A stretch of 64,000 nt of DNA, taken from NCBI RefSeq assembly GCF_003610235.1, contig NZ_RAPR01000001.1, forward strand, positions 8,556,001-8,620,000, written 5' to 3'. This DNA comes from Catellatospora citrea (GTDB taxonomy: Bacteria; Actinomycetota; Actinomycetes; Mycobacteriales; Micromonosporaceae). The position numbers and the translations under genes were made by a program. This document shows positions 26,585 to 35,824 of the stretch, piece by piece (the first letter of the stretch is position 1; every line of letters begins with the position of its first letter). The notes under the pieces are model-generated. The model was given only the letters and a program-made list of their open reading frames with translations. It did no database searches and was not told the DNA's origin.

Positions 26585-28690
26585 ATGCGCAGACTCCTGC
26601 GACCCGCCCTCGGCGTGGCCACCGCCGTCCTCGCCGTCCTCGCCGCCACCGCGTCTGCCAGCCCGGCCAGCGCCGCCGACGCAGCCTATGACGTGCTCGT
26701 CTTCTCCAAGACGGCCGGTTTCCGGCACGACTCGATCGCCGCCGGCATCTCGGCGATCCAGTCGCTCGGCGCGGCCAACAACTTCACCGTCACCGCCACC
26801 GAGGACGCCTCCGCCTTCACCACCGGCAACCTCGCCCAGTACGAGGCGGTCGTCTTCCTCAACACCACCGGCGACGTCCTCAACGCCGGCCAGCAGACCG
26901 CGTTCGAGTCCTACATCGGCTCCGGCGGCGGCTTCGTCGGCGTGCACTCGGCCGCCGACACCGAGTACAGCTGGCCGTTCTACGGCAACCTCGTCGGCGC
27001 CTACTTCGCCTCCCACCCGGCGATCCAGCAGGCCAACATCAAGGTCGAGAACCGGGCGCACCCGGCCACGGCGCACCTGCCGCAGACCTGGACCCGCACC
27101 GAGGAGTGGTACAACTACCAGACCAACGCCCGCTCCACCGCGCGGGTGCTGGCCACCGTCGACGAGTCCTCCTACTCCGGCGGCTCCATGGGCTCCGACC
27201 ACCCGCACTCCTGGTGCAAGACCTACAGCGGCGGCCGATCCTTCTACACCGGCGGCGGGCACTCGCAGTCGGCGTACTCCGAGACGGCGTTCCGCAGCCA
27301 CCTGCTCGGCGGCATCCGCTACGCCGCGGGTCGCGCCAAGGCCGACTGCCGCCCGGAGACCGGCTACACCGCCCTCTACAACGGCTCGACCACCGGCTGG
27401 TCGCAGACCGGGCCGGGCAGCTTCGGCAACTCCGACGCCACGCTCACCTCGTCGGGCGGCATGGGCATGCTCTGGTACAGCACCCGTGAGTACGTCAACT
27501 ACTCGCTCAAGGTCGACTGGCTGGTGCCGGGCGACGACAACTCCGGCGTCGTCATCGGGTTCCCGGCCGGCAGCACCGCACAGGGCGCGCTGGACAACGG
27601 GTACGAGGTCCAGATCGACGCCACGGACTCCGCCGACCGGACCACCGGCGCGATCTACGCCCTGCAGTCCGCCGACATCACCGCCCGCGACGCGGCGCTC
27701 AACCCGCCGGGGGAGTGGAACACCTACGAGCTGCTCGTCGAAGGGGAGCGGCTGCAGGTCTTCCTGAACGGATCGAAGATCAACGACTACACGAACACCA
27801 ACGCGGCCCGGTCGATGGCCGGCTACATCGGCATCCAGAACCACGGCTCGGGCGACGACGTCTCCTTCCGCAACATCCGGATCAAGGACCTGGGCGGCAC
27901 CACGCCCACGGGCGACATCACCCGCCAGGCCGAGTCGTTCTCCTCGGCGAGCGGCGTCTCGGCGCTGTCCAAGTCGGGCGCCAACGGCGGCCAGGTCCTG
28001 GGCAACATCGAGTCCGGCGACTGGGCCGCGTACAACAGCCTCGACCTGACCGGCACCACCTCGTTCCGGGCCCGCGTGGCCTCTGCGGGCTCCGGCGGCA
28101 CGATCCAGGTCCGGACCGGCTCGGTCACCGGGACGGTGCTCGGCTCGGTCACGGTGCCCAACACCGGCAGCTGGACGAACTTCCAGAACGTCACCGCGAG
28201 CCTGTCGGGTGTCCCGTCGAGCACTCAGAACCTGTATCTGACCTTCACCGGCTCCAGCGGCTTCCTCTTCGACGTGGACGAGTTCGTCCTGGTCAAGGGC
28301 ACCGCCTCCACGGGGACCGGCCCGATCAAGGGGTTGGCGGGCAAGTGCCTGGACGTGCGCGGCGGTGCCACCGCCGACGGTACGCAGATCCAGCTGTACA
28401 CGTGCAACGGCGGTGCCCCGCAGACGTGGACGGTGTCAGGTTCGACGTTGCGGGCGTTGGGCAAGTGCCTCGACGTCAGCGGCGGCGGGACCGCGAACGG
28501 CACGAAGATCCAGTTGTGGACGTGCACCGGTGGTGCGGCGCAGAACTGGGCGGCGCAGTCCGACGGCACGCTGCGTAACCCGCAGTCGGGAAAGTGCCTG
28601 GACGTGTCCGGCAACAACTCCGCCGACGGCACGGTCGTGGCCCTGTGGACCTGCAACGGCGGCGCCAACCAGAAGTGGACCCTGCCCTGA
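26585..28690 (+). CDS. Secreted ThuA + 3-keto-disaccharide hydrolase (DUF1080) protein with CBM6 and CBM13
   Basis: About 701 residues; ATG after AAGGAG. Signal peptide to about residue 31, then a ThuA-like domain (YDVLVFSKTAGFRHDSI, GGGFVGVHSAADTEY, SDHPHSWCK), a PF06439 jelly roll at about 255-440 (YTALYNGSTTGW, GDDNSGVVIGFP, EWNTYELLVEGERL), CBM6 from about 444 and CBM13 from about 578. ThuA acts in 3-keto-trehalose metabolism and PF06439 members cleave 3-keto-glycosides, so this protein may process sugars oxidised at C3, possibly by the neighbour at 23640. Its CBM6-CBM13 tail is close to that of the neighbour even at the DNA level. Confidence 0.88.
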   Translation: MRRLLRPALGVATAVLAVLAATASASPASAADAAYDVLVFSKTAGFRHDSIAAGISAIQSLGAANNFTVTATEDASAFTTGNLAQYEAVVFLNTTGDVLNAGQQTAFESYIGSGGGFVGVHSAADTEYSWPFYGNLVGAYFASHPAIQQANIKVENRAHPATAHLPQTWTRTEEWYNYQTNARSTARVLATVDESSYSGGSMGSDHPHSWCKTYSGGRSFYTGGGHSQSAYSETAFRSHLLGGIRYAAGRAKADCRPETGYTALYNGSTTGWSQTGPGSFGNSDATLTSSGGMGMLWYSTREYVNYSLKVDWLVPGDDNSGVVIGFPAGSTAQGALDNGYEVQIDATDSADRTTGAIYALQSADITARDAALNPPGEWNTYELLVEGERLQVFLNGSKINDYTNTNAARSMAGYIGIQNHGSGDDVSFRNIRIKDLGGTTPTGDITRQAESFSSASGVSALSKSGANGGQVLGNIESGDWAAYNSLDLTGTTSFRARVASAGSGGTIQVRTGSVTGTVLGSVTVPNTGSWTNFQNVTASLSGVPSSTQNLYLTFTGSSGFLFDVDEFVLVKGTASTGTGPIKGLAGKCLDVRGGATADGTQIQLYTCNGGAPQTWTVSGSTLRALGKCLDVSGGGTANGTKIQLWTCTGGAAQNWAAQSDGTLRNPQSGKCLDVSGNNSADGTVVALWTCNGGANQKWTLP
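28320..28690 (+). repeat. CBM13-coding segment repeated at 26139-26510 (copy 2)
   Basis: Second copy of the near-identical trefoil sequence, in direct orientation about 2.2 kb downstream; a candidate for gene conversion or deletion by recombination. Confidence 0.8.
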
Positions 28691-28731
28691 TCCGGCTTCG
28701 ATCCGTACCCCTAGCTCTGTGAGGTAGCCCG

Positions 28732-30243
28732 ATGGTTCATCCGAACAAAGGCCGCTCCCGATGGGCGGCAGCCGCCACCATGGCCCTGGCCCTGGCATCC
28801 GCCGGTGTCGCCGTCGCCGTGCAGGCCGAAGTCGCCCAAGCGGCGACGGTCGGCACGCCGACGCGGATCGTGGGCGGCCAGTCCGGCCGGTGCCTGGAGG
28901 TGCCCAACTCCGGCACCAGCAACGGCCTGCAGACCCAGCTGTGGGACTGCAACAACGCCGCCGGCCAGGCCTGGACTCTCACCACCTCTGGCCAGCTGAC
29001 GGTCTACGGCAACAAGTGCCTCGACGCCTCCGGCCGGGGCACGACCAACGGCACGCAGGTCATCATCTGGGACTGCAACGGCCAGAACAACCAGCAGTGG
29101 AACGTCAACGCCAACGGCACCATCACCGGCGTCCAGTCGGGCCTGTGCCTGGACGCCAACGCCGCGGCGACCGCCAACGGCACCAAGGTGCTGCTCTGGG
29201 CCTGCCACGGCGGCGCCAACCAGCAGTGGACGCAATCGGTGCCGGGCTCGCCGAGCCCGACCTCGACGCCTCCCGCCGGGGGCGGCCCCTGTGACATCTA
29301 CGGCGCGGGCGGCACGCCCTGCGTCGCGGCGCACAGCACCACCCGCGCCCTCTACCAGTCCTACAGCGGAAACCTGTACCAGGTCAGGCGCTCGTCGGAC
29401 AGCACCACCCGCAACATCGGCGTGCTCAGCACCGGCGGCGTCGCCAACGCGGCGGCGCAGGACTCGTTCTGCGCGAACACCACGTGTGTCATCACGGTGC
29501 TGTTCGACCAGTCCGGGCGCGGCAACGACCTGTGGTACCAGGGCTCCAGCGTGGTCCCCGGATCACCGCAGAGCCGCCCGGCCACGGCGACGACCGAGTC
29601 GCTGACGGTCGGCGGCAGCAAGGCCTACTCGCTGTACATCAACCCCGGCAACAGCTACTGGCGCGACGGCCACCTGACCGGCGTCCCGACGGGCAGCGCA
29701 CCCGAGGGCATGTACATGGTCACCAGTGGCACCCACGTCAACAGCGGCTGCTGCTTCGACTACGGCAACAGCGAGACCACTCGCAAAGCCGACGCGGCCG
29801 GCGCCATGGACGCGATCTACTTCGGCACCAGCTGCTGGTTCGGCGGCTGCTCCGGTTCCGGACCCTGGGTCCAGGCCGATCTCGAATGGGGCCTGTTCCC
29901 GGGCGGCAGCAGCACCTGGAACCCTAACCAGCGGGCATTCACCAGCAAGTTCGTCACGGCGACGCTGAAGAACAACGGCGTCTCGCGATTCGCGATCAAG
30001 GGCAGCAACGCCCAGTCCGGCAGCCTGTACACCCTCTGGGACGGTGTGCTTCCCAGCGGATACAGCCCGATGAAGAAGCAGGGCGCCATCGTGCTGGGCA
30101 GCGGCGGAGACTGCTGCAAGCCCGATGGCGGCGCCAACGCCAGCGCAGGCACCTTCTACGAGGGCGCCATGGTCGCGGGCTACCCGTCCGACGCGACCGA
30201 GAGCGCAGTCCAGGCGAACATCGTCGCGGCCGGCTACCGCTGA
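28732..30243 (+). CDS. Secreted GH54 alpha-L-arabinofuranosidase with N-terminal CBM13
   Basis: Releases L-arabinose from arabinoxylan or arabinan. 503 residues; ATG at 28732. Signal peptide to about residue 38, CBM13 trefoil about 42-170, Pro/Ser/Thr linker about 174-182, then the GH54 (ArabFuran-catal) domain starting CDIYGAGGTPCVAAHSTTRA. WVQADLEWGLF contains the Glu aligned with the nucleophile of fungal AbfB and LGSGGDCC the Asp aligned with its acid/base. Many paired cysteines fit an exported protein. The domain order is reversed relative to the other CBM13 enzymes here, and the fungal CBM42 is replaced by CBM13. Confidence 0.92.
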   Translation: MVHPNKGRSRWAAAATMALALASAGVAVAVQAEVAQAATVGTPTRIVGGQSGRCLEVPNSGTSNGLQTQLWDCNNAAGQAWTLTTSGQLTVYGNKCLDASGRGTTNGTQVIIWDCNGQNNQQWNVNANGTITGVQSGLCLDANAAATANGTKVLLWACHGGANQQWTQSVPGSPSPTSTPPAGGGPCDIYGAGGTPCVAAHSTTRALYQSYSGNLYQVRRSSDSTTRNIGVLSTGGVANAAAQDSFCANTTCVITVLFDQSGRGNDLWYQGSSVVPGSPQSRPATATTESLTVGGSKAYSLYINPGNSYWRDGHLTGVPTGSAPEGMYMVTSGTHVNSGCCFDYGNSETTRKADAAGAMDAIYFGTSCWFGGCSGSGPWVQADLEWGLFPGGSSTWNPNQRAFTSKFVTATLKNNGVSRFAIKGSNAQSGSLYTLWDGVLPSGYSPMKKQGAIVLGSGGDCCKPDGGANASAGTFYEGAMVAGYPSDATESAVQANIVAAGYR

Positions 30244-30317
30244 ACCAGACTGCCGCCAGTCCTGGCCGTCATCGGTGAAGGGCTGCGTCAGGGCGGTCAG
30301 ACCGCGCTGCGGGACGG

Positions 30318-30355
30318 CCCCGGTGAGGTCAGCGATCCCGCTGACCTCACCGGGG
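30318..30355. terminator. 17-bp perfect bidirectional terminator
   Basis: Arms 30318-30334 and 30339-30355 pair perfectly around a 4-base loop; separates the convergent GH54 gene and the gene ending at 30386. It marks the right edge of the polysaccharide island. Confidence 0.85.
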
Positions 30356-30385
30356 CATGCTCGACGGTGCCGCGAACAACGCCGG

Positions 30386-31531
30386 TCAGCTGTGCAGCCC
30401 GTGTTTCGCCGCCACCGCGGCTGCCTCGGGCGACCGTCGCGGCCCGTGCTTCAACAGGTCCCGCGCATGGCCGCGAAAACCCCAGCGGGCGGCGACGTCG
30501 GCGGCCTCCCAGAACAACCTGTCAGGCACCGACCACGGCAGTCCGCTCACCCAGCGGTCGACGATGCGGGCTCGGGTTCGGGTGGACTCCAGCAGGCGAA
30601 GCGCCTTGCCGGCGAGGACCTGCTCGATGGCGGCAACGGTCGCGGGCACGCGGTCATAGGACACCGACAGGACGCGCTCGCCGGGCACGGCGACGTGGGG
30701 GTCCGCGCACCGTCCGACCGATGAGGCCGCGTCCGCGGTCGCCATCTCCACGACGTCGACGGTGAGGACCAGGCTGCCTTCGGTGAGTTCATCGGGTGGG
30801 GCGAAGCCGTGATGCAGCTCCACCGTCTGGACGAGGCCGTCGTCCGCGAGGACTCGGTGGAACAGCGGTCCGCGTGTGTGGTGCCGGGAGGGGGTGGATT
30901 CGCCGCCCGGGGCAGGCCCACCGGTGAACCCGTGCGCGGCGAGGGCGGCGGTCACGCCGTCCGCCAGCGCGTTCATCACCGCCGGTGGCAGCCGCAGGTC
31001 GCGGGGCGGGCGCGGGGTCCGGTGGATCGACAGCAGTGCGCGGATGGCCGCGGCGTGCACGTCCGGCAGCGAGAGCACGCTGCGCACCAGTACGACCTCG
31101 CGGTCCACGTGATGTACGGCGTCCATGCCGGGCTGGTCGGCCAGCGCGTCCTCCAGCCCATCGGCGGCGACGTCGGCGTAGGACGACACGGTGTCGTCCA
31201 GTCCGACGACCGTGTTCCACCCGCCCTCGTCCACAGGCTCGATCTCCGCGACACTCACGATCCAGCGCAGTTCGGTCACGTCGAGGCCGGCGTCGTCGAG
31301 CCGGGGGAGGGGGCCGGTGTCCGCGAGCGCGTCGGACACCGGATCGTCGCGGCTGGGCGGCAGGCGTACCGGCCGAGGTGTGCGACCCCGACGCATCAGC
31401 AGGACATGGAGGACCGCCCAGACGAGGACACCGACGGCCATGACGAGCCTCGGTACGGCAAGCAGTCTCCACGACAGCCGGGCGTGCATCCGCACAGGAT
31501 GGCGAATCCGCCCCGCTTGAGCAACCGGCAT
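30386..31531 (-). CDS. Membrane-anchored protein of unknown function
   Basis: About 381 residues from an ATG at 31531; an ATG at 31489 is also possible. One hydrophobic helix near the N-terminus (LVMAVGVLVWAVLHVLLM) is followed by RRGR, giving an N-out or signal-anchor topology with a large soluble part. No catalytic motif is recognised; the middle region (LRWIVSVAEIEPVDEGGWNTVVGLDD) looks like an alpha/beta fold. It diverges from the PadR gene and shares the short promoter region 31532-31580. Confidence 0.75.
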   Translation of the reverse strand: MPVAQAGRIRHPVRMHARLSWRLLAVPRLVMAVGVLVWAVLHVLLMRRGRTPRPVRLPPSRDDPVSDALADTGPLPRLDDAGLDVTELRWIVSVAEIEPVDEGGWNTVVGLDDTVSSYADVAADGLEDALADQPGMDAVHHVDREVVLVRSVLSLPDVHAAAIRALLSIHRTPRPPRDLRLPPAVMNALADGVTAALAAHGFTGGPAPGGESTPSRHHTRGPLFHRVLADDGLVQTVELHHGFAPPDELTEGSLVLTVDVVEMATADAASSVGRCADPHVAVPGERVLSVSYDRVPATVAAIEQVLAGKALRLLESTRTRARIVDRWVSGLPWSVPDRLFWEAADVAARWGFRGHARDLLKHGPRRSPEAAAVAAKHGLHS

Positions 31532-31544
31532 CGGACAGCGTCGG

Positions 31545-31573
31545 TTGACGTACTGTGCGGCGCTATGTAGTGT
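31545..31573 (+). promoter_or_regulatory. Promoter of the PadR unit, leaderless
   Basis: TTGACG (31545-31550), 17-base spacer, TAGTGT (31568-31573). The ATG at 31581 is 7 bases after the -10, so the transcript would begin at or next to the start codon. Confidence 0.65.
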
Positions 31574-31580
31574 AGCCCGC

Positions 31581-31925
31581 ATGGTAGACGTCCCTACCGG
31601 GCAGATGGTCAAGCTGGAACAGGATCTGCGTAAAGGGGTGCTGGTCCTGGCCGTGCTGTCGCAGCTCAGAACCCAGCAGTACGGCTACTCGCTGCGCCAG
31701 GCGCTCGCCGACCGCGGCATGCCGATCGAGGAAGGCACCCTCTACCCGCTGCTGCGGCGCCTCGAAAGCCAGGGACTGCTGGCCTCGCAGTGGCAGGTGG
31801 ACGACGGCCCGCCGCGCCGCTACTACACGCTCAGCACGCACGGCGCGCAGACCTACCGCGAATTGACCGGGGCTTGGCGGTCGCTGACATCGGTCATGGA
31901 CCGCCTAGTAGATGAGGAAGGCTGA
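31581..31925 (+). CDS. PadR-family transcriptional regulator
   Basis: Winged-helix repressor, 114 residues. Typical PadR core: KGVLVLAVLSQL, YGYSLRQAL, EEGTLYPLLRRLESQGLL, RRYYTLSTHG. Start at ATG 31581; ATG 31605 is possible. It ends one base before the next gene, a HAAS-type membrane protein, a pairing that is very common in actinobacteria and implies joint, probably autoregulated expression. Confidence 0.92.
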   Translation: MVDVPTGQMVKLEQDLRKGVLVLAVLSQLRTQQYGYSLRQALADRGMPIEEGTLYPLLRRLESQGLLASQWQVDDGPPRRYYTLSTHGAQTYRELTGAWRSLTSVMDRLVDEEG

Positions 31926-31926
31926 G

Positions 31927-32892
31927 ATGGACGACCCCAAGGCCATCATCGAGACCTACGTGGACGACGTCGTGCACCGCCTGCCCCGCCGCCAGCGCCA
32001 CGATGTGGGCTACGAACTCCGTTCGCTGCTGAACGAGGACCTCGACGGGCGCGCGGCCGACAGCGGCCGGCCCGCCGACGCGGCCATGGCCCTGCAACTG
32101 CTCACCGCCTTCGGCCGTCCGCAAGACGTGGCCGACCGCTACCGGCCGGCCGGCTTCACCGTCATCCGCCCCGCCGACGCGCCGCGGTTCGCCTGGCTCG
32201 CACTGGGCGGCCTGGCACTGCAGTGGGCGATCACCCTGGCCGACGCGTTCACCGGCCCGGTCCCCACCGACGGCTGGGTCTACGCCGACAGCTGGTGGGG
32301 GCGGCTGACCACCTGGTGGCTGAGCTGGGGACTCGGCTCGTTCTGGTGGCCCGGCTTCCTGATCACCCTCACCCTGGTCAGCGCCGCACTCGGCCAACGC
32401 CGCCGTGCGCCCAAACCCTGGACGCCGCGGCGCACGCTGGACCGCGACCACGTCAACCGGCCCGCGATCGTGCTGGGGCTCGCCTTCGGCGCGCTCGGCG
32501 CCACCCTCATGATCGCGTTGCCGTGGCTTGCCGTCTGGGCTCCGGGCCTGCCGCAGCCGCTGCTGGATGCCTTCGCCTTCGACCCTCGGTTCCTGCAGGT
32601 GCGGGCGGTGTGGGCGCTGCCGCTGTGGGCCGCCGGGTTCGCCGTCCTCGCGATGGTGCTGGTGGCCGGCCGCTGGGACAGGCGCACCCGCCGCATCAGC
32701 CTGGTCCTGGACCTGGGCTGGCTCGTGCTGCTGGGCTGGTGGCTCGCGGCCGGGCGCATCTTCGTCGCCGAGGCCGCCGACGGTGCCGCCAAGCTGGGCC
32801 TCCTGCTGGTCGTCGTGTTCGTCGTCGTCGACATCGTCGTCACCGTCCGCCGCACCTCAGCCTTGATACGGCCACCCGTGGTGCAGGCATGA
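31927..32892 (+). CDS. HAAS-domain multipass membrane protein
   Basis: 321 residues; GGAAGG before the ATG. The N-terminal 80 residues (IIETYVDDVVHRLPRRQRHDVGYELRSLL) match the helical HAAS/DUF1700-like signalling domain usually encoded after PadR genes. Seven or so hydrophobic helices follow. Likely a membrane sensor or modulator under PadR control; the ligand is unknown. Confidence 0.82.
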   Translation: MDDPKAIIETYVDDVVHRLPRRQRHDVGYELRSLLNEDLDGRAADSGRPADAAMALQLLTAFGRPQDVADRYRPAGFTVIRPADAPRFAWLALGGLALQWAITLADAFTGPVPTDGWVYADSWWGRLTTWWLSWGLGSFWWPGFLITLTLVSAALGQRRRAPKPWTPRRTLDRDHVNRPAIVLGLAFGALGATLMIALPWLAVWAPGLPQPLLDAFAFDPRFLQVRAVWALPLWAAGFAVLAMVLVAGRWDRRTRRISLVLDLGWLVLLGWWLAAGRIFVAEAADGAAKLGLLLVVVFVVVDIVVTVRRTSALIRPPVVQA

Positions 32893-32977
32893 CACGTGCG
32901 TGAGGACGAGTGCGCGCCGGGAGGCCGACGTGCCGGCCCGGTGGCGGGCTGCCGCACGGCCGACAGCGTACGGCTGC

Positions 32978-34036
32978 TCAGCTGCCGGTCTGCCACATGC
33001 CCGGCTGCCACGGCTGGAAGGACTGCGGCGCGAAGGTCAGCACCCCGCCGACCTTCTCGTTCGGGCAGATGTCGAGACGCTGCGCGCGTTCGGTGAGCTC
33101 GTCGGTGTAGCCGTCGAACGGGACGTCGACCCGGCTGGTGCCGGCGGCCAGGAGTTGGGTGCGGTGCGGGCCTTTGGCCATGCGTACCAGGAGGATGATC
33201 GGCTGCCGCAGCGGCGGTTCGAAGGTCAGCTCCGCCGAGACCGGATAGCTGAACGTCTTCAGCGGCCCGACCCGGTGCGGCCAGCCCTTCACCTGGAACC
33301 GGCAGCCGATGCCGGCGATCCGGCCGCCGTCGTGCGGCACCTGCAGGTCCCACCGCACCGAGGGGATCGGCTCGAGCCGGTGCGGCAGGCCCAGCGCGGG
33401 AGCCAGCACTGCCATCTCGATGAGCATCTGGCCGATGAGCCGCAGCGACTCGTCCCCCTCGGTGAACACCGCCTTGCGGGCCGCGTCCAGCTTGGCGTCG
33501 CGGCCGAACAGTCCTGACGCGCCCTGGCTGCGCACCAGCCGCTGCGCCTCCGGTTCGGGATCGAACTGCTTCACCCTGGCGATCAGCGCCGCATCCAGCA
33601 GTGCCGCCTCCACGTCGGGCAGGGACGCGGCGGCCGCCGCCGTACGCCCGGTGGCGATGGAGACCAGCAGCAGGTAACGGCCGGCGGTGGCGCGCCGCAG
33701 CGGCGACGACTCACCGGCTGCGGACTGGGCATGGATGAACTGCTGCCGGGCCAGTTCGAGGTCCGCCGCCCGGCGGGCGGGGTCGCCGGCCAGGTTCGCC
33801 TCGAACAGGTATCTCGTCCCGTTGCTGAGCGCGGTCGCGTAGTTCTTCCGGTCCAGCTCGGCCAGCTGCGCCTCGATGCCGGCCAGCCGCTGGTTGATGC
33901 CGTTCTCCGTCGCCGTCAGGGAGGCGAAGAGCTCACCCGCCACGCCGGCGAGCTTGTCGTCGCCGCCGAGCGCGCCGAGGACCATGACGATGCCGTGCTT
34001 GGCGGCGAGCATGGCGATCGCACTGAACGGTTCCAT
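32978..34036 (-). CDS. Hypothetical protein
   Basis: About 352 residues from ATG at 34036 (an upstream ATG at 34072 is possible). The N-terminus carries an Ala/Gly-rich hydrophobic stretch and an amphipathic helix (ENGINQRLAGIEAQLAELDRKNY) that could form a coiled coil; the C-terminal 130 residues look beta-rich. No family recognised. Convergent with the HAAS gene. Confidence 0.75.
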   Translation of the reverse strand: MEPFSAIAMLAAKHGIVMVLGALGGDDKLAGVAGELFASLTATENGINQRLAGIEAQLAELDRKNYATALSNGTRYLFEANLAGDPARRAADLELARQQFIHAQSAAGESSPLRRATAGRYLLLVSIATGRTAAAAASLPDVEAALLDAALIARVKQFDPEPEAQRLVRSQGASGLFGRDAKLDAARKAVFTEGDESLRLIGQMLIEMAVLAPALGLPHRLEPIPSVRWDLQVPHDGGRIAGIGCRFQVKGWPHRVGPLKTFSYPVSAELTFEPPLRQPIILLVRMAKGPHRTQLLAAGTSRVDVPFDGYTDELTERAQRLDICPNEKVGGVLTFAPQSFQPWQPGMWQTGS

Positions 34037-34254
34037 CGCGCCATCGGACCACCGGCGAACCGTCGTCGCCATCGCCGAAATGGTCGGCGATCACGGTCTT
34101 CCACGACGGTCGCCGAAAGGCTGCTTCGTGATCGGAACTGACGATCCGGCAGCGCACGCGACGAAACCGGGCATACAGTCTCCATAAGTGTGCCGCGGGC
34201 ATGGGCGCTCCGCGCGCGCCGCCGAGATCGTGGGCAGGCGGGAAGGAACATGCG

Positions 34255-35139
34255 ATGGACACGATCGGTTACGTCGGCCTCGGCGCGATGGGTGGCCGGA
34301 TGGCCGGGCGCCTGCTCGACCTCGGGAACCGGGTGTACGGCACCAACCGCACCCGGGCCAAGGCAGAACCCCTGATCGAACGCGGTCTCACCTGGTGCGC
34401 CACGCCACGGGAGGTCGCCGCCGCGGCGCAGGTCGTCTTCAGCATGGTGACCGACGACGCCGCCCTGGAATCGATCACCTCCGGCCCGGACGGGATCCTC
34501 GCCGGCTTGGGACCCGGGAAGATCTACATCGACATGAGCACGGTGAGTCCGGTCGCCGGCAGTGCGATCAGCGACCAGGCGCGCGGAACCGGCGCGCACA
34601 TGCTCGCCGCCCCCGTCTCCGGTAGCGTCCACGCCGTGGAGCAGGGCAGTCTCGCCATCATGGTCGGCGGCGACACCGAATCGTTCCACGCGGTCGAACC
34701 GCTGCTCCGCCAGCTGGGCCCGCAGGTGACCCATGTCGGCGGCAACGCCGAGGCGCTGCTGCTCAAGCTGGCCATCAACGACAGCCTGGCCGCGCAGCTG
34801 CTGGCGTTCTGCGAAGGCGTGCTCCTTGCCGAGCGCGGCGGCGTCGACCGCAAGAAGGCGATCGAGGTGATGAACGGCAGCGCCATCGGGTCGCCGTCGC
34901 TGCGTGCCCGGGCTGACTTCCTGCTCGACCCGCTCGCCGAGCCGTGGTTCGACGTGGTGCTGATGCAGAAGGACATCCGCCTGGCGCTGGCCACCGCCGA
35001 CTCACTCGGCGTGGCGCTGCCGGCGGCGCAGGTCACCGACGCCATGCTCAGCAAAGCTCGTGAGCTGGGCTACGCCGACCGTGACATCGCCATCATGATC
35101 GAAGTGCTGCAGCAGGTTCCCGCACCGGGCCGTGGTTGA
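34255..35139 (+). CDS. NAD(P)-dependent beta-hydroxyacid dehydrogenase (3-hydroxyisobutyrate dehydrogenase-like)
   Basis: 294 residues; ATG 34255 with GGAAGGA upstream. Rossmann motif GYVGLGAMGGRMA at the start, substrate-binding AAPVSGSVHAVEQGSLAIMVGG, catalytic Lys in LLLKLAIND, cofactor/tetramer helix with KDIRLAL. Members oxidise 3-hydroxyisobutyrate, tartronate semialdehyde or reduce imines/glyoxylate; the substrate cannot be fixed here. Stands alone. Confidence 0.9.
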   Translation: MDTIGYVGLGAMGGRMAGRLLDLGNRVYGTNRTRAKAEPLIERGLTWCATPREVAAAAQVVFSMVTDDAALESITSGPDGILAGLGPGKIYIDMSTVSPVAGSAISDQARGTGAHMLAAPVSGSVHAVEQGSLAIMVGGDTESFHAVEPLLRQLGPQVTHVGGNAEALLLKLAINDSLAAQLLAFCEGVLLAERGGVDRKKAIEVMNGSAIGSPSLRARADFLLDPLAEPWFDVVLMQKDIRLALATADSLGVALPAAQVTDAMLSKARELGYADRDIAIMIEVLQQVPAPGRG

Positions 35140-35209
35140 AATCCTGGAAACCTACGGTCCGGCGGCGCGATTCGAGGCACCGTAGGACCAGGAACACGAC
35201 AGCGAACGG

Positions 35210-35665
35210 ATGGACGCCATGCCACTTGAAGGTGAGTACGAACCCAGTCCGGAGAAGTGGGTGCGCGACCAGGTGGAGCTCTACGAGAGTTCCGGCGGCA
35301 CCAAGGGCACGACGCTGCTGGACACCGGCCTGCCGGTGATCATCCTGGCCACGCTGGGCGCCAAGAGCGGCAAGATCCGCAAGACGCCGCTGATGCGCGT
35401 CGAGCACGGCGGCCGGTACGCCGCGGTGGCGTCGTTGGGCGGCGCGCCCAAGCATCCCGTCTGGTACTACAACGTCCTGCAGCACCCCACAGTGGAACTC
35501 CAGGACGGGCCCCGGCGCCGGGAGATGACGGCCCGCGAGGTGACCGGCGAGGAGAAGGCGCAATGGTGGGACCGTGCGGTCGCGGCGTATCCGCCGTACG
35601 CGGACTACCAGAAGAAGACCGATCGCGAGATCCCCGTCTTCGTCCTGGAGCCGACCGGCAACTGA
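35210..35665 (+). CDS. F420-dependent nitroreductase-family (Ddn-like) oxidoreductase
   Basis: 151 residues, split beta-barrel fold. Contains [30 protein letters not shown] and [16 protein letters not shown], the hallmarks of the deazaflavin-dependent Ddn family. These reduce quinones, nitro compounds or unsaturated ketones with F420H2. GTG/ATG choice: ATG at 35210; a second ATG at 35219. Confidence 0.92.
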   Translation: MDAMPLEGEYEPSPEKWVRDQVELYESSGGTKGTTLLDTGLPVIILATLGAKSGKIRKTPLMRVEHGGRYAAVASLGGAPKHPVWYYNVLQHPTVELQDGPRRREMTAREVTGEEKAQWWDRAVAAYPPYADYQKKTDREIPVFVLEPTGN

Positions 35666-35824
35666 GCCGTCGGCCCCGAAGGCGCCCGCCTGGCCGAGAG
35701 CACAGGCGGGTGGCCAGGCGTTTTCGCCCTTACGGTGGCCGCTCTGGAAGTGATGTATCGATGACCTCGGCCGTTCGGCCTAGCCGGGGTCACACGCTTG
35801 GCCGCTTACCCCTATCCTCTCGGG

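Noticed and set aside
28830..29240. Repeated short sequences in CBM13 regions as a CRISPR-like array
   Set aside because: The repeats are in-frame trefoil units (QxW motifs) at uneven spacing with coding conservation; no CRISPR array or cas gene is present.
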